This document shows, one piece after another, positions 45,278-59,833 of a DNA stretch of 64,000 nt. The stretch comes from Kwoniella botswanensis (lineage: Eukaryota > Basidiomycota > Tremellomycetes > Tremellales > Cryptococcaceae). The translations under genes were made by a program, and so were the position numbers. Every line of letters starts with the position of its first letter. Position 1 is the stretch's first letter. The DNA lies in the NCBI RefSeq assembly GCF_036426115.1, contig NC_088599.1:17196001-17260000 (forward strand), read 5' to 3'. The notes beneath the pieces were generated by a model. That model ran no database searches and was not told the origin of the DNA. It saw only the letters and a list, made by a program, of their open reading frames with translations.

Positions 45278-48200
45278 TTACGAAGACCACTTAAGATTAC
45301 GTCTATCCATTCCGGCTCTAATCAAATTATGATGAATTGCTTGCAGTGCTTGATCCACACCACTCTCTGACCTGATCTTCTCACCGATTCTTGCCGCTTT
45401 CTCGATCATCACCACATCTGTGGTTGCTTTGATCAAAGCATTGGCGATATCGTCTGATCGCAACGACGCCACTTTGAGGCCGACTCCAAGTTTGGTAACC
45501 CGGGCAGACCAAAAGAATTGGTCACTACGTGATCATTAGCGTTATTGGGTCATTTGAAAATCTCCAACTTACCCGAACCAAGGTTTGATCAGAGTGGGTA
45601 TACCAGCCCTCAAACTTGCTCCGACGGTTCCCGCACCTCCATGATGCAGAGCTGCTTGGACTGGAAATTGTATCAGCTTTGTTCGTCGCGGATGGAGCTT
45701 ACCTTTCGGGAAGAGCCAAGAATGAGGAATCTTATCCACGCCAAAGCAGCTTGCGGGGAAAGCAATATCTTCGCCTTCTTTGGCCGGATCGCCTCCTCGC
45801 GATGACCAACCTTTTGCTATAATCGCTCGTACATCGGCTGAAAGTACACTCGTCAGCTGATTGCATGCCAACTTTAAAGAATCGAGCTCACCCTTCTCCA
45901 CCGCTTTGATTATACTCTTCGTCATTTCGTTGGGCCGGGGAACGACGATAGAACCGAATCCCTGCGATGTAAGCGATAGTCCTAACAGATATGCAACTCA
46001 CGATATACACCAACGCCTTGCCGTCCTCCTTCGCTTTGTTGACGAATGCATCAAGCTCTGGCGATGGGGACCAGTCGGTATCGCTATCTTCCAAATTCCA
46101 ATAACCGGTGATGATGATATCATCATGCCAGTCAAGAGGTTTTGGGACAACCGCCGAGCTGAAGTTATATAAGAATGGGACTTTGGTCACCGACAATGCG
46201 GCCATATCTGTCGACTTGAGGTTGAGATACTTCTTCCTCCATCGATTGATCTGTCCAGCCGTAGCTTTCCACATGATATTATCGAATAAGACGTATGTCG
46301 AGTAGTTGAAACTAGGGCCCATTTCGAACGCTGGAACCATGAAAGCATGGGGATACGCAGACGTCCGTGTCCAGGGCATGGTGAAAGCTCGGAAATATGG
46401 TATTTTCAACGCCTCAGCAATGTGTATACCCGCCATGGTCGAAGGACTCTCGATGAGTACGTCGGCATCGTGGCAAGCCTGCCATGATTCGATGAGTACT
46501 AGGGACAGATTAGCTTTTTGCAGCTGTGCTTTGACGACTCACAATCATCGAGCCATTCTCGGAACCCGCCGAGGGATTCTTTAAAAAAGCCAGGCGAGAA
46601 CATCTTGCCGTCAGCTATTGCTTGCTTCACCGCCAACTCACCCTGTGCTCCTGACTCAGTTTCATGAGCGCTGTTGGGTCACCACCCGCCTGTCTATGTT
46701 CTATACCATAACCTTCGACCCATTTTTTGAACTCGGCTGACTGTCAGCAATGGTCTTTGTACGGTATCACTCACGATGGGTCACAATGACCACCTTGTGT
46801 CCATCTTTCAGCAGTCGCAGCCCCAGCGCGATGTAAGGCTGGACATCACCTCGAGAGCCAATCGTCAAACAAACGAATGTTCTTGGTGTCAGTCGTATTT
46901 GCCCTATTACTGGCTTGTTTGCCAGGAACGGCATATAGGTGATGGCTTCATCAGGCAAAGCTTTCGGGTGATATATAGTCTCTCTGCTTGGTGCCAGGAT
47001 ATCGGCTGGATGAGCATCCTCAGCACCAAGAGATAGAGGAGATTCGGCTCTTGGGATGGGCATAGAGTCGAATTGTGGTGCAGGAGGTTTTTGATCGTTG
47101 ATCAGACCGGTGGTGGACCGGGGGCCATTGACCAGTAAAGCGTTGAGGTGTGTAATGACCTAAATGACGTGAGCTGATGCTCCAGTATTAGCAGCACTCA
47201 CCTCATCTCTCGAATCCTTATTCCAGAATTCGAAACGCAAGTCACGATGTCCATGAATGTGCAGAGCCATTCCAACGAAGCCCACCCGTAAACTAGGCGC
47301 AGGTGTAGCACCTTTAATATCCGCTATGCGGAAGCGGTACTAAAGTTTTGTCAGCGTTCGTGATGACCTTGACAACTCACCTTGATGTCGGATCCTACGG
47401 TATTCCTTCGCCAAAAGCAGATGAAATGGGGATTTAGGATGATGTGCCCTCGTGCGGGAACAAAATTGGTCGCTACATAGCAACGTTTGACTGAGAGACA
47501 AGGGATCAGTTGGATTCTTCACTCAACCAAAGAACTCACTCCACACTCCTTCATCCTCTTTCAGACCAAATACCTTGGCTGCCATGCTGGCTCTTTCCGC
47601 TTTGCGAGCTTCTTGCAGCAGCGCATCGCCTCGAGATTCCTCCTCGTCGTGGATCGATTCGCCTGATTGAGAGGAAGTCCTGGATGAATCCAAGGTCTGT
47701 TCAAGATCCTCATCTGTGGCGACCACGTCATGACCGGATATCTGGAAGATGACGGGTGGTAGCTGTACGTCAGATTTGTATCGTCTCTGGGCAGCTGCGA
47801 GGACAGCAGTCTGCAATGCTTTGGTGAACCAGGCTTGTTCGTTGTGCACTCCTATATTGAACTCCAATCTATGCCCGTAGCTCGGAGGGAGGGAGCTATC
47901 CTCAGGCATGGTCTGGGCAGTCGGTGCAAATAAGTACTTGCGCGCAGGAGATGAGGACCGGTGTTCGGATGCTCGCGGAGAAGAGAAAGATCGTTTAAGC
48001 ATCTCAGCGGGCGGGGTTCTGACCTTCTGAACGGCAGGTTCCTCTTCTCTAGTAAAATCACCCTGCACCACTTTCCCACTGAGCGAACATGAGTCAACCT
48101 GACGAGTGTGTTCGAGATTGGCCTCCAAGCCAACAAGAGTTGCGAAAGAATGGTAAGGACTAATTCCCTTGATGGTGGTACGATCGAGCGGGATGCAACA

Positions 48201-49497
48201 GCGCATGTACGACCATTCATCGGATGCTTCTTCTTGACCATTCGCTGATCTCCATCTCGCTTTCGCACTTCTGTATAGAGCACCGTCAAAAGATCTTCTC
48301 CATTGGATGGCTGATTGCTCAGTGTCCACGGTGAAATGAGTCCTTCGTAAGCCGACGGGAGTTTCGTGAGTGACATAGAAATCGCAAGGGTGTTGGAGAT
48401 CGATAGGATCGCATTCGCGAACAGAGGACACTGAAGGTCAGCATGGGACATGTCAATGAAGACTTACATAGTACACTCCGTATAGGTCTGACTCGATCCG
48501 ACTCATTGGCACTGGGATACGTCGTGACCATCTCAGGTGTGAGTTCCATCCATACACGTTTCGCTTGCTGTAAACCAGGTCTGTGTATCGTAACAGGACC
48601 TGCACATATGACATCTGGCCCGCTGGGTGTAGGTGTCGGATCTAAAGAATCGGGTGGTATGATCGCATGGAATAGGAGTCTGTGTGTGGTGAGATGGAAA
48701 TTGCCAATCATCATCACACCCCTGCATGGCGATCAGCAGGGCGAATCAATGTTCCACATCCCTGTTACACTTACTTGAACAAAGAGCCTTTGGTATCTGC
48801 TAGCATACGTTCTGCTTCACCTCCTTCCATTAATCCTGCTATATCGCCGAATTCTTCCTTGATAGCGAGAAGCTTCTCCTCGTCCGAGATATCTGATACC
48901 CCAACAGCGGCGGATTCAGAGGCTATAGAAAGGTTATCGACCGATGGAAAATCTTCGGCCAGCTCGGGTGAAGGCTCTACGTCATCGACTTTTGGTAGAG
49001 CAGGTCGATGTTTATGACATTTCGGTAGGCTCATCGATGCCAAATTGGATAGAGACATGGCTGACAAATCAGCTCCATGGCTTCGTGATAAAATGCTCAC
49101 CTGTGAATCTCGCACTTAGCGTACTTCTTTCCCTCTCCGTCTCGTTTAGTGTTTCATCTATCCACTTCTGCAGCCCGTCCTTGTCCTGTGTGACTTCCGT
49201 AGGTAGCTCAGCCGCGGTGGATGTGTTGGACATGTCAGAACTACTACTGTCTTCATCTTCTTCGCTATCCGCTTCACCGCCGGCGAGACCGAGGTCACTG
49301 TTTCCTCCTGCCATGAGCTTGAAAAGGTCGAAGAGCTGACATGAGGAGGGCATTCCGCCTCTGGTGACTTGAGTTGTTGCCGCAGATTGTTCAGGTGTTG
49401 ATGGTGGTACTGGAGTGGTGGGTGTGGCGGGATTGAGACGAGGTGAAGCAGAAGGTGAAGAGAAGATGTTTGCGAGTTTTTTGGTTACGGCGGGCAT
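45278..49497 (-). CDS. ATG26: Sterol 3-beta-glucosyltransferase, ATG26/UGT51-type
   Basis: Transfers glucose from UDP-glucose to membrane sterols, and in some yeasts acts in pexophagy. It is large, about 1,300 residues over many exons. Starts [20 protein letters not shown] with a Ser/Pro-rich head. The first GRAM part has [11 protein letters not shown] and [21 protein letters not shown]-like part follows with [20 protein letters not shown] and [20 protein letters not shown], then a second GRAM part with [20 protein letters not shown] and [18 protein letters not shown]. The GT-1 catalytic part begins [20 protein letters not shown], includes [20 protein letters not shown] and [20 protein letters not shown], the UDP-sugar site, and ends [14 protein letters not shown]. 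Domain order GRAM-PH-GRAM-GT matches ATG26. The start at 49497 is the first ATG after a CT-rich 5' region; upstream in-frame ATGs exist. Confidence 0.93.
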
Positions 49498-50115
49498 GAT
49501 GACAGATGGCCGAGGGTGATAGACTGGGGTGACTAGGTGAGTACGCCTTACGGCTGCCAGTGATACAAGGTCTGAATGTGATGATGAGAGTATACAACGT
49601 ATGCCGGTGTGTGTTGAAACTGTGGTATGTAAGATAAGGCAAGAAGAGGATGAGGAATGCTTATGTATCAACCTCGGCCAGAGAGAGTGGTGATTAGTCA
49701 GGTACGAATGTGGAATTGTAATTGTATTACCGGGATTGGAAGATCCACCGCAGATCTGCTTCCGGTAAAAAAAGAAAACAATACTGCAGGAACCTTTTGC
49801 TTTATCCGGAACATCCATCGTAATTGTGCAAACATAATCAGCTCACCAGCCCATCCGTCGGGGTCCGGGGCATCTCCGTCGGCTCACTATGACCCAATGT
49901 ATCAGACGTCACTCAATAATACTTGCATTTGTCTGGCTGCGGTCTATGTGCCTCTCTACACAGAAGAGCTCCAAACTCTATATCCTCTATACTGATCACA
50001 GCCAACTAAGCCCACGATGATTGTTTTTATGTGACGCAACAACTATGGTCACCGATCGACTCCAACAATTCGGTCTCACAGGTTCGGCCAAGAATCTGGG
50101 TGGTGACGTACCCCC
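49498..50115. other. Upstream region of the sterol glucosyltransferase
   Basis: 618 bp with no convincing exon. The 112-codon plus frame at 49657-49995 shows no family feature. Confidence 0.45.
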
Positions 50116-50847
50116 CTAATGTAAACCCTTCAATCCGCCACTTCGGTCTCTTTTTTTGTTTTGTGCGATAACCTGAGATTGCCTATTCAATTGGTTGTGG
50201 CCAAAGGTGTGGATTGTTCTTGATTGTAATCTATCGCAGGAAATGTTCTTGAGCTTGGAGGCATGGGGAGCAGTTCGCACACATTTGAAGGAAGATTGCG
50301 GTTCTGATCAGTAGCATTTGTCAGAATGACAACATCAAAAGAGGGAATTTACTTACGGTTTTTCAAGGCTTGGTCTCCTGTCTGTTGTCTTGAGAGAGCC
50401 AAGGTGGCAACAGTGTCGCCAGATTGTTTGGCTTGCTGGCTAAGTACTTGGTCTTTTGCTTGGGGTCTTCTCTGATGAACTTCAGGTGCTGAGCCTGACC
50501 GCCTTACCCTTCTCTCCCTTTCAATCTCCCTTGCCCATGAATAATCCCATTGAATCTCGTTTCGTCTGTCCTCCTCGTATTCTTGAAACACCAAACTAGC
50601 GGATGATGATGAAGTCACTGAGTGTCGTTCGACCTCTTCCAATATCAGCGGATTATACCTGTGGCGTCCGAAAAGCTGTTTGGGGAGGTTCTTCACCCTA
50701 CGCTTGCCGATGCGGACCTTCTTTGCCCTGCCTCTGTTGGATAGAAGAGATTCTTTAGCAAGTCTATGTCCGATATGGTACTGTTTCCCCGCTTCCTCTG
50801 ATATCAACTCACAACGATCCAGAAGTGTAGTTAATCTGCCCTGGCAT
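50116..50847 (-). CDS. Unknown small basic protein
   Basis: Three exons. Exon 1 encodes MPGQINYTSGSL. Exon 2 starts GRAKKVRIGKRRVKNLPKQL and contains acidic-basic mixed stretches (FQEYEEDRRNEIQWDYSWAR; EIERERRVRRSGSAPEVHQR). It ends LSRQQTGDQALKN. A last exon reads from QPQSSFKCVRTA to KKRDRSGGLKGLH, then TAG at 50116-50118. The last exon is less sure, since only an open frame and a good acceptor support it. The very basic start (about 10 Lys/Arg in 20) suggests nucleic-acid, ribosome or nucleolar association, but I recognise no family. The central WAREIERERR could be helical. Confidence 0.55.
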
Positions 50848-51148
50848 CTTGTTTTGGAGAAAGATCAAAATTGGTACAAGCAGTTCAGGAAGATCGACAA
50901 TGATTCAAGGTATCAATATGAAAGATGATAGGAATGTACTTTTCTAGGCAGAAGAAACAATTGCTAAAGAGATCAAAGATAGAAAGAGATGTACAATGAG
51001 ATGAGGGAGAATACATAGAAAGACGGTGCAGTTTGGTTTTCAGACTTGATTGGTTGAATGGGTGGTCCGTGCAAAATCTCTCGGGTTTTCCTGATCAATC
51101 TTAATGTACATGCATGAATCCATTCCTGTATAATTACATCTAGATTAT
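50848..51148. other. Short spacer, no gene
   Basis: 5' flank of the small basic protein and 3' flank of the nitronate monooxygenase. Nothing further seen. Confidence 0.5.
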
Positions 51149-52892
<1,744 letters not shown>

Positions 52893-53031
52893 TCAATAGA
52901 AAATGGTGTTGATCGTGCACCGGTTATGAATGATAACCGGGGAAGAAAGTTGCTACTGTATGTGCATCATAGGGGATCATGTCGTTACAATCAGATAAAC
53001 AACGTCAAGATATCAAGATATGAAGAGGAAG

Positions 53032-55557
53032 CTATGGAACGTATATACGACTGTACCCATCGACTCTGTAGGTTTAGCAAATCAATCGTTAATTATAGCA
53101 GTCCTGTGGGTTCTGCGTTTTGCTGGATATCAACTCACTTTCTTCGGCAGCATGGACACATGTGATCTTGAGCTGAAAGTCTAGATGCGAGACTCTCTCG
53201 ACAATCGTTACAAAGCGCAAGACACCTGCTCACAGGTTAGCACATGTCCCAATCCTTCTGGTGTACACTCACCTGCATGGCCATAGGATGGTATCTCTCA
53301 TCTGAGTCATGCAGACGACACAAGCTCTTCTCCTCTCTTCATCATCCTCATCCACCGGCTGACCTGCAGAAAATATCCTTCTTTCCTGTATTATCTCTTG
53401 CATACCCAGATTAGGTTGTGGAGTTGAGGGACTGTTTGTCAACAAAGCAGCATATCGTCTTCGGGTAAGGGGAGTTGCATTCCTCGAGGTCAGGTGAGCA
53501 AGCAGGACTGGCTGGATATCGTCACCATCCTTGTCCTGATTAGCGACCAAGTCTTGATAAAGAGCTTGTTCCTCGATCTCGCTATCTGCGCTTTGGTTGC
53601 TTGAGGTCGAGCTGGCATCATCCTCCCAATCCTCATCATCATCTTCCAGATCCACTTGACCCAGGAGGAATCGATTGTAGGAGACTGCTTCGGCTTGAGA
53701 GTCAATAGCGGTAGATACAGCGTAGCTTGGCTCTGGCGAAGGTGTGCGGTAAGCTTCAGCTCTTCTCATCGCTTGGACTTCGTCCACCCTTCGAGCGATC
53801 CTTCTTCGAGCAATGGCTAGCGGTGGTTCTCTCCATGCCTCTCTTCTCCAGACTCTCCATTGTCTTGGTCCATACCACCATCTCTTCAACCAAGCTTTCT
53901 TCACCAGTTTGATGGATTTCCGTCCGACAGGGGTAGCCATGATCATGCCCCATGCGAAAGCTTTAGCACTCTTTGCACAAGCCCGCCAGAACGCTTTTTG
54001 TTCTTTCCAGTACATACTCTCCGCATGAGGGTCAGCTAATTGTGATACCTCGATATTGGTAATTTCCATGTCGAAACCCTTTACTCCAGTGACAAACGTC
54101 TTGTGAACATCGCTTCCCGTTGCTGACATTTCGATCCAAGGTCCTCGGTGCTCTTCCACGGTGACAAGCTCGTTTCGCAAACCGGAGTACTGGGTCGCCT
54201 CGATACAAGCGGTACCAATCTTGAGTAAGGTAACTCCAAAGTCGTCATGTTGATTGGGTACGACGCCCTCATGGGGAAGTAAGCTGACCAAGGAAGGGAT
54301 ATAACCGTAAGTGAAAAGGTAGGTGATAGCCTTGAGGGCGACAGTGAAAGTGATGACCACAGATAGCAGAAGGGCCATCTGATTGGTATGTCAGCTGGGT
54401 CAACCTAAGATGCGCGGTGAGATCGACTCACCAGATGTGTAAGGAAGGTGAAGCTAGGGAATTTGAGAGGCGCGGTCAATAATGCATAGACGAAATGCAT
54501 CAATCCTAGTGTTCCGCAGACTCCCGTAGGAAGGAGCAGATTGTCTCGTAAGGACGAAGATAGCTCCGCGGCTTGCAACCAAGCAAGTTCTGTGAGACCT
54601 AGCCAGAGTTGAAATAGGGCGTGTACGTCTGGTCGAGGTCGACTGCTTACTCCAGTAGGGTGGTGATGGGTCAAGGGTGATGAATACAAGTGGAGAAGGA
54701 AGGAATAGCCAAACTGAGCTCAACGTCAGCCTAGCAGACTAGGTTACTGCAGAACAAACTCACCAGGTTGAAGCTCGCTCCGACATCCCTTCTTCGGCTG
54801 GACCACTTGCATCAGCATCAACTGAGAGTATGTTTGAGACAAGACTTACGACCTATCCAATCCATTCGCCAATCCACCGCATGCCAGTCCCGTACATACA
54901 CTAATAAACACCTGCCAACAAACCTTTTCCATCTCCATGTTCCCTACCCAATTGCCAATTCGGTTCAATGGGCGACCAAATGACCCACTATCATTCAGCT
55001 GAGGCCAGAGATTGGCGACTTGTAGCAGAACGACGGTGAAGATGATCCATGCTCGAGTCAGCGCGAATATACCTGGTAGTCGGATGTACATAGGTGTTGA
55101 CGGATGGGTCAGTGTCTGCGAGATCGCTTGTCGAAGTCTATGTAAACCTCGACGAGGAGGGTGAGGGAGAGGGGGTGGTGGTGGTCTAGGTCGACGGACG
55201 ATATGGTGTATACGGTTGAGCAGGATTGCCTATCCGATCAACAATCAGCATTTGGTTGCACGAGTGGTTCTTCAAGGGACTGGAGTATGCTTATTGACTT
55301 TTTGGGTGCAGAAGACCTACCATCAAGACAAGAAGTACACCATACCCTGACCCTACGAAACTGAGCGGTCCTATACCACCAGCCAAAGCTCTGCCTTCTC
55401 CGGGCTCATCGAACAGTTCCTCGAGTCTGGCGTCGTCACCCGAAGCTCGACCGGATTTGAAGTCGAGGGAAGTGGTGTTGTTGGGGGAAGGAAGGGAGAA
55501 GATGAAGTGGTGGAGGAGGTGAGAGAGGCGTGAGCCCATGGCAGTGAGCATGGGCAT
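53032..55557 (-). CDS. Multi-pass membrane RING E3 ligase, Asi1/Asi3-like
   Basis: Predicted ubiquitin ligase. The N-terminal half has several membrane segments: VGSGYGVLLVLM, RAWIIFTVVLLQVANL, VCWQVFISVCTGLACGGLAN, FGYSFLLHLYSSPLTHHHPT-region, LGLMHFVYALLTAPLKFPSF and MALLLSVVITFTVALKAITY. A cytosolic or nucleoplasmic stretch with a long acidic patch (DLEDDDEDWEDD) follows. The C-terminal RING is CVVCMTQMRDTILWPCRCLA, LCNDCRESLASRLS, MCPCCRRKVDGYSRIYVP. The last exon encodes VDGYSRIYVP after an intron; this ending is typical of Asi-like RING proteins of fungi. Yeast Asi proteins act at the inner nuclear membrane; location here is inferred. The start MPMLTAMGSRL at 55557 has a second in-frame ATG six codons on. 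Confidence 0.82.
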
Positions 55558-55832
55558 GTTGGGGGATTGCTGACTTGATCCGATGCTATCGTATAGTGAT
55601 CACGTATCTACCCAACGAGTAACTTTGGGATCACTGATGCTTGCAACATCACCTCATCCTCCCACCACGACGGCAGCCACGTGGAACCAACCCGAGCCGA
55701 AAGAGAACGCGGTCGATCGCCGAATAACGTTTACATGGGACAAGTTTGAAAAAGTTGAAATAAGATATCCACTATGTCCATGTTCATGTAGATGCACAAT
55801 CAGCACTGCAAGACAAGACCATCTCACCTGGA

Positions 55833-56885
55833 ATGTTCGACAATCACTCAGATAACGATAACCTGGGAGGTCCATCTTCTTCTCGTCGGTCTAGATCCCC
55901 TATATCAGATCAGGAAGATGGAGATTTTTTTGGTCTAGATGATCTCCTTCCCGAACCTGAATCACCTTTACCTGCCCCATACTCCTTTTCGACCTATGAG
56001 ATACCGGACGATGTCGACTTGAAGCTCAATGACGAGGAAAATCGAGGGAGGCAGTTGGTACTTAGGCTGGTAGGAAGTCATCCACTGTGGGGTCATCATC
56101 TGTGAGTTATTGATCACTCTCGCCCCAAACGCACGTGTGTTGACGATCATCAGATGGAACACCGCTCGGGTATTCTCGACTTACCTACTGAGGAATCCCT
56201 CATTGGTGAAACAACGCCGAATATTGGAACTGGGAGCAGGTGCAGCTCTTCCTTCAATAGCGTGTACCTTGGCAGGAGCGAGACAGGTGGTAATTACGGA
56301 TTACCCAGATAATGACTTGGTGGAGAATATGAGGTTCAACGTGGATGTGAATATACCGGGAGATTTGAGAGGGAACGTCGATGTGGTAGTGAGTTTTATC
56401 ATATAGGTCACGGAAAGTCACAGTACTGATGGTGAACACAGGGTCACTTATGGGGACACGATGTCAAGCACTTGATGGCTAGAACCGATAACGGAGGATA
56501 TGACCTGCTCATACTGAGCGATTTGGTATTCAACCATTCACAGGTGAGTTACTCTATATCCAATTAGCTCTTCAGCCATCTGACACCATTGCACTTCTAG
56601 CATGATGCTTTGATCAAGACCGTCAACTCAACGCTCTCATCTTCCCCCGACGCATGCGTGCTAGTATTCTTCACTTCGCATCGACCTCATCTAGTGAAAG
56701 AGGACAACGCATTCTTCCCTCGATTAGCAGCATCGGGCGATGGATGGGCATATCAGAAAGTAGTAGAAGAATGGGCCGGTGCAATGTTCGAAGATGATCC
56801 AGGAGATGAGAAAGTCAGAGGTACAGTTCACGGTTGGAAAGCTTGGAGAGTTAAACAAGGTGAACAACCCGGTGAGATACACTGA
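55833..56885 (+). CDS. EFM7/NNT1-type lysine/N-terminal methyltransferase
   Basis: S-adenosylmethionine-dependent enzyme; the yeast homologue methylates translation elongation factor 1A. Spliced start MFDNHSDNDNLGGPSSSRRS, then LDDLLPEPESPLPAPYSFST. The family block SHPLWGHHLWNTARVFSTYL precedes the SAM-binding motif I, RILELGAGAALPSIACTLAG. Motif II region QVVITDYPDNDLVENMRFNV follows. A post-motif block DLLILSDLVFNHSQHDALIK is also typical, and the end reads GWKAWRVKQGEQPGEIH. Four short introns. Length near 290 aa is normal. Divergent from the RING ligase by 275 bp. Confidence 0.9.
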
Positions 56886-57120
56886 TAGATAGACAAATAG
56901 ATATCAAGATACACAATTATGCATTTTATAATCATATCAAGCTACATATTCACATTTTCATCCTCATCTCAAGCAGTTTTTATATTATGTCATCTCATAA
57001 TTAGTTGTCGTTAAGGTAAAATTGAAGTGTTTGATCAAGAATGATGGTTTTTGACATGATAAGCCAAGATACTGTTCTTAAGGTATGCGTAACAAGTCAT
57101 TTTGTAAATACAGAAAAAAT

Positions 57121-59833
57121 CTATCGGAATCTTGCGGGGATGGGTGGAACAGGGGGGGCAGCTGAATGAGGTGGCATTTGCATTGGCATAGGGGGCATCG
57201 GAGGCATCGGAGGCATCATCGGAGTTGGCATGGGTTGACCCGCTCCATTGGGGCTTTGAACTGGGGTTTGTCCTTGAAGAGACCGATTTGCAGAGAGTCG
57301 CTGTAAAGGAAATCAGCGATAGTCAATCACCAGTTATGTCAACGTACCTCGTAATAAGCGAAGTCCTGAAGCAGACTGGTCTTGGACTTGGATTGGTGGT
57401 CCAAGAAGATTTGGAGTACTTCGCATCCAGCCTCGTAAGGCAGTTCTTGGGTATCACGCGAATTGGTTATAGGCTTCTTCTCGGGAGTATTGGTAAGACG
57501 TATGTGACGAAGGGCTCTGCAAGGGGCATTAGCGAGGGTTCATGCTCATGAGATAGCAACTACTCACTGCGAAGGGACATCCCGAACAAAGATCCATTTA
57601 ACCTTGAAAATACCTTTCCACTTGTCTTGAGCCCATACAGTCGAATTGGTGGTTTCATCGACACTATCTATGCGATCAGCAAAAGATGCCAGTATGTATT
57701 CGCATGTACACCCACGGAGTCAACATCTGTGCAACACCACAGAAATGTCTAGACCCATTGACGGAGAAGAACAGGTAAATTGGTCCTGTTTCATGCGATT
57801 CTCGGAAGGCGTTATCCAATCGCTTATTCCCTAAAACTGTCGAAGACCAGATTTCATGCTTGAGCGATTTTTGAACGTCATCTTCCTACGAAACAAAGAT
57901 TGGTCAGCAGTTTTCCATCGCATGAGCGTACAGTCACTGACGGTATACGATTTGATGACGAAGAATCTTGCAGCGGCAGGTCGACAGTTGTACGTGGCCG
58001 GATTCAATCCCTTTTGCCTAGCCAGCTCGATGACATCTCTATCTTGATTGCTCATCGCTTGGTTCTGCATCATAGCAGTATTAGGAGGCGATGGATACGC
58101 AGGGCTGAACGGAGCGCCGAGATAAGGGGGCTGTGGGAAAGACTGCATTCCCTTCATCGCCAGCAGATGTTGTTGCTGGAGATAACCGAAATTCGCTTGT
58201 TGCATGAACTGATTCTGATCTTGAGGCCATCCACCTCTTTGGAACTGCTGTTGAGGTTGAGGGGTATAGCTTTGTTGTCTCAAAGCATGTTCCCTCTCTT
58301 GCCATGAAGCAGTACCAGGTCCAGCGGATCGAGGTGCGACCAAAGGGGTATGATCAGCTCCGACCAGACTAGTGACCCAGCTTGGCTCATCGCTTGGACG
58401 CCATGAAGCACCAGCGGTAGCAGGTTGAGGATGTCTGAGGACATCTGTTTCGAGCGTCAATTTCCTTTCTGGTTGCTGGAACCCTCCACTGCCTTCTACT
58501 CCCATCATCTTTCTGCCTAGGTTCATCGCGTCGAACGCATCTTGAAGTTGTTGAGAAGCTGCTCGGTTCCATCCGTCATCTTGACCAGTAGGGATACCAG
58601 GAGACCAGACACTGGGTACGATAGGACTGATAGGTGGATGTTCATTATCACTTGACTTGGACAATGCCATTCGCTTCTTGATCTCCTCCTTTTGTTCCAA
58701 TGTTAACACAGCAGGACTTCGTTCCAATCGCTCACGGACTCGATTGGACGAGCCGTACCCTTGAGTCAAGCTTTGATGACGTTTGAGATCTGCTCCGGGG
58801 TGGTTGTTGTTGTCAACTTGCAAATTATGAGAGTCCGGAATGGGGAGTTGAAATGGAGGTAAAGCAGCTGTTGAAGAAACGGGAGGCGGCGTCGGAGGTG
58901 TGAAAGGGTTGCGAGGGGTCGTAGTCTGTGATGGTGGAGAAAGCGCTTGGATGATGGGGCGGTGGTGCTAAGACGGGAGTAAGCTCAAGTTCTAGATAAT
59001 TCGTACTCACCTCGCCAACACCCTTCAGACTGGTACTTCTTCCCAGACCTCCGTTCTCCGAGTGCTTTGCTTGAGCTCGTAGACTTTGTGTGCGAGAGAC
59101 GTTCGCTCCGACCGAGGGTCTCTCTTCTTCCACTTGAGCAGGGGGCAGAGATACCCTGTTGAACATGGCAAGTGAGGATAACGAGTGAGAGGGAGCATGA
59201 GACGAAGGGGGTTGAGCTGTAGGGGGAGAAGCGGGATCCTGAGTGGCGACGGAGATTCTTCTTGGTGGACGAGGGGGAGGAGCCATGCTAGTCATAGTCG
59301 GTTTGGGCAGTTCAGGAGGAACCTCATTTTGTCGACCCAGTGTCGGGTTGGCAGCTATCATATCATCAGCATTGAAACGCTAAGATAAATGTTGAACACC
59401 CACCTCGTCTTGAGGGCAACGAACTTTGCCTGCTTAAACCTTTACCCCAATTAGACGTCTCCATACCACTTGAACCCTCTTCTGCTTCACCCTCCGGTAC
59501 GACATCTTCCGTTCTGACCTCCCTTCCACTGCCTTTCCTCATCAATCCACCTTCAGAAGTGCCAGAAGACAGACTACCACTTCGGAACCTGTTCACACCT
59601 GATTTCATCCTTGAACCGTGAAACGCCGAAGAGGCAGCTGGGTTGGTGGATATGGACGATGAAGGTTGATGCCTTGTTGTAGACACGGTATTATGCCTCC
59701 TCAGTAGAGACTCGCTGTCTGGAGCAGGGGGACCATTGTTGGGTTGTTGGGGCTGTGCAGGTGCTGGTGCACCGAACGAGTTGGCAGATGGACCCCGAGG
59801 TTGTCGAATGGGCGCGACTGGTGCTGACGCCAT
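57121..59833 (-). CDS. YTH-domain RNA-binding protein (m6A reader)
   Basis: Predicted cytoplasmic or nuclear reader of N6-methyladenosine. Starts [20 protein letters not shown] with about 500 residues of low-complexity Ser/Pro/Gln sequence ([20 protein letters not shown] region). The YTH domain is at the C-terminus: [89 protein letters not shown]. The Trp of EIWSST and the Trp of MLTPW fit the aromatic cage. After the domain comes a tail with repeated Met-Pro-Pro ([18 protein letters not shown]). It ends PIPARFR, then TAG. About eight introns. The layout, disordered head then YTH, resembles YTHDF/Pho92 more than YTHDC. Convergent with EFM7, 235 bp apart. Confidence 0.92.
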
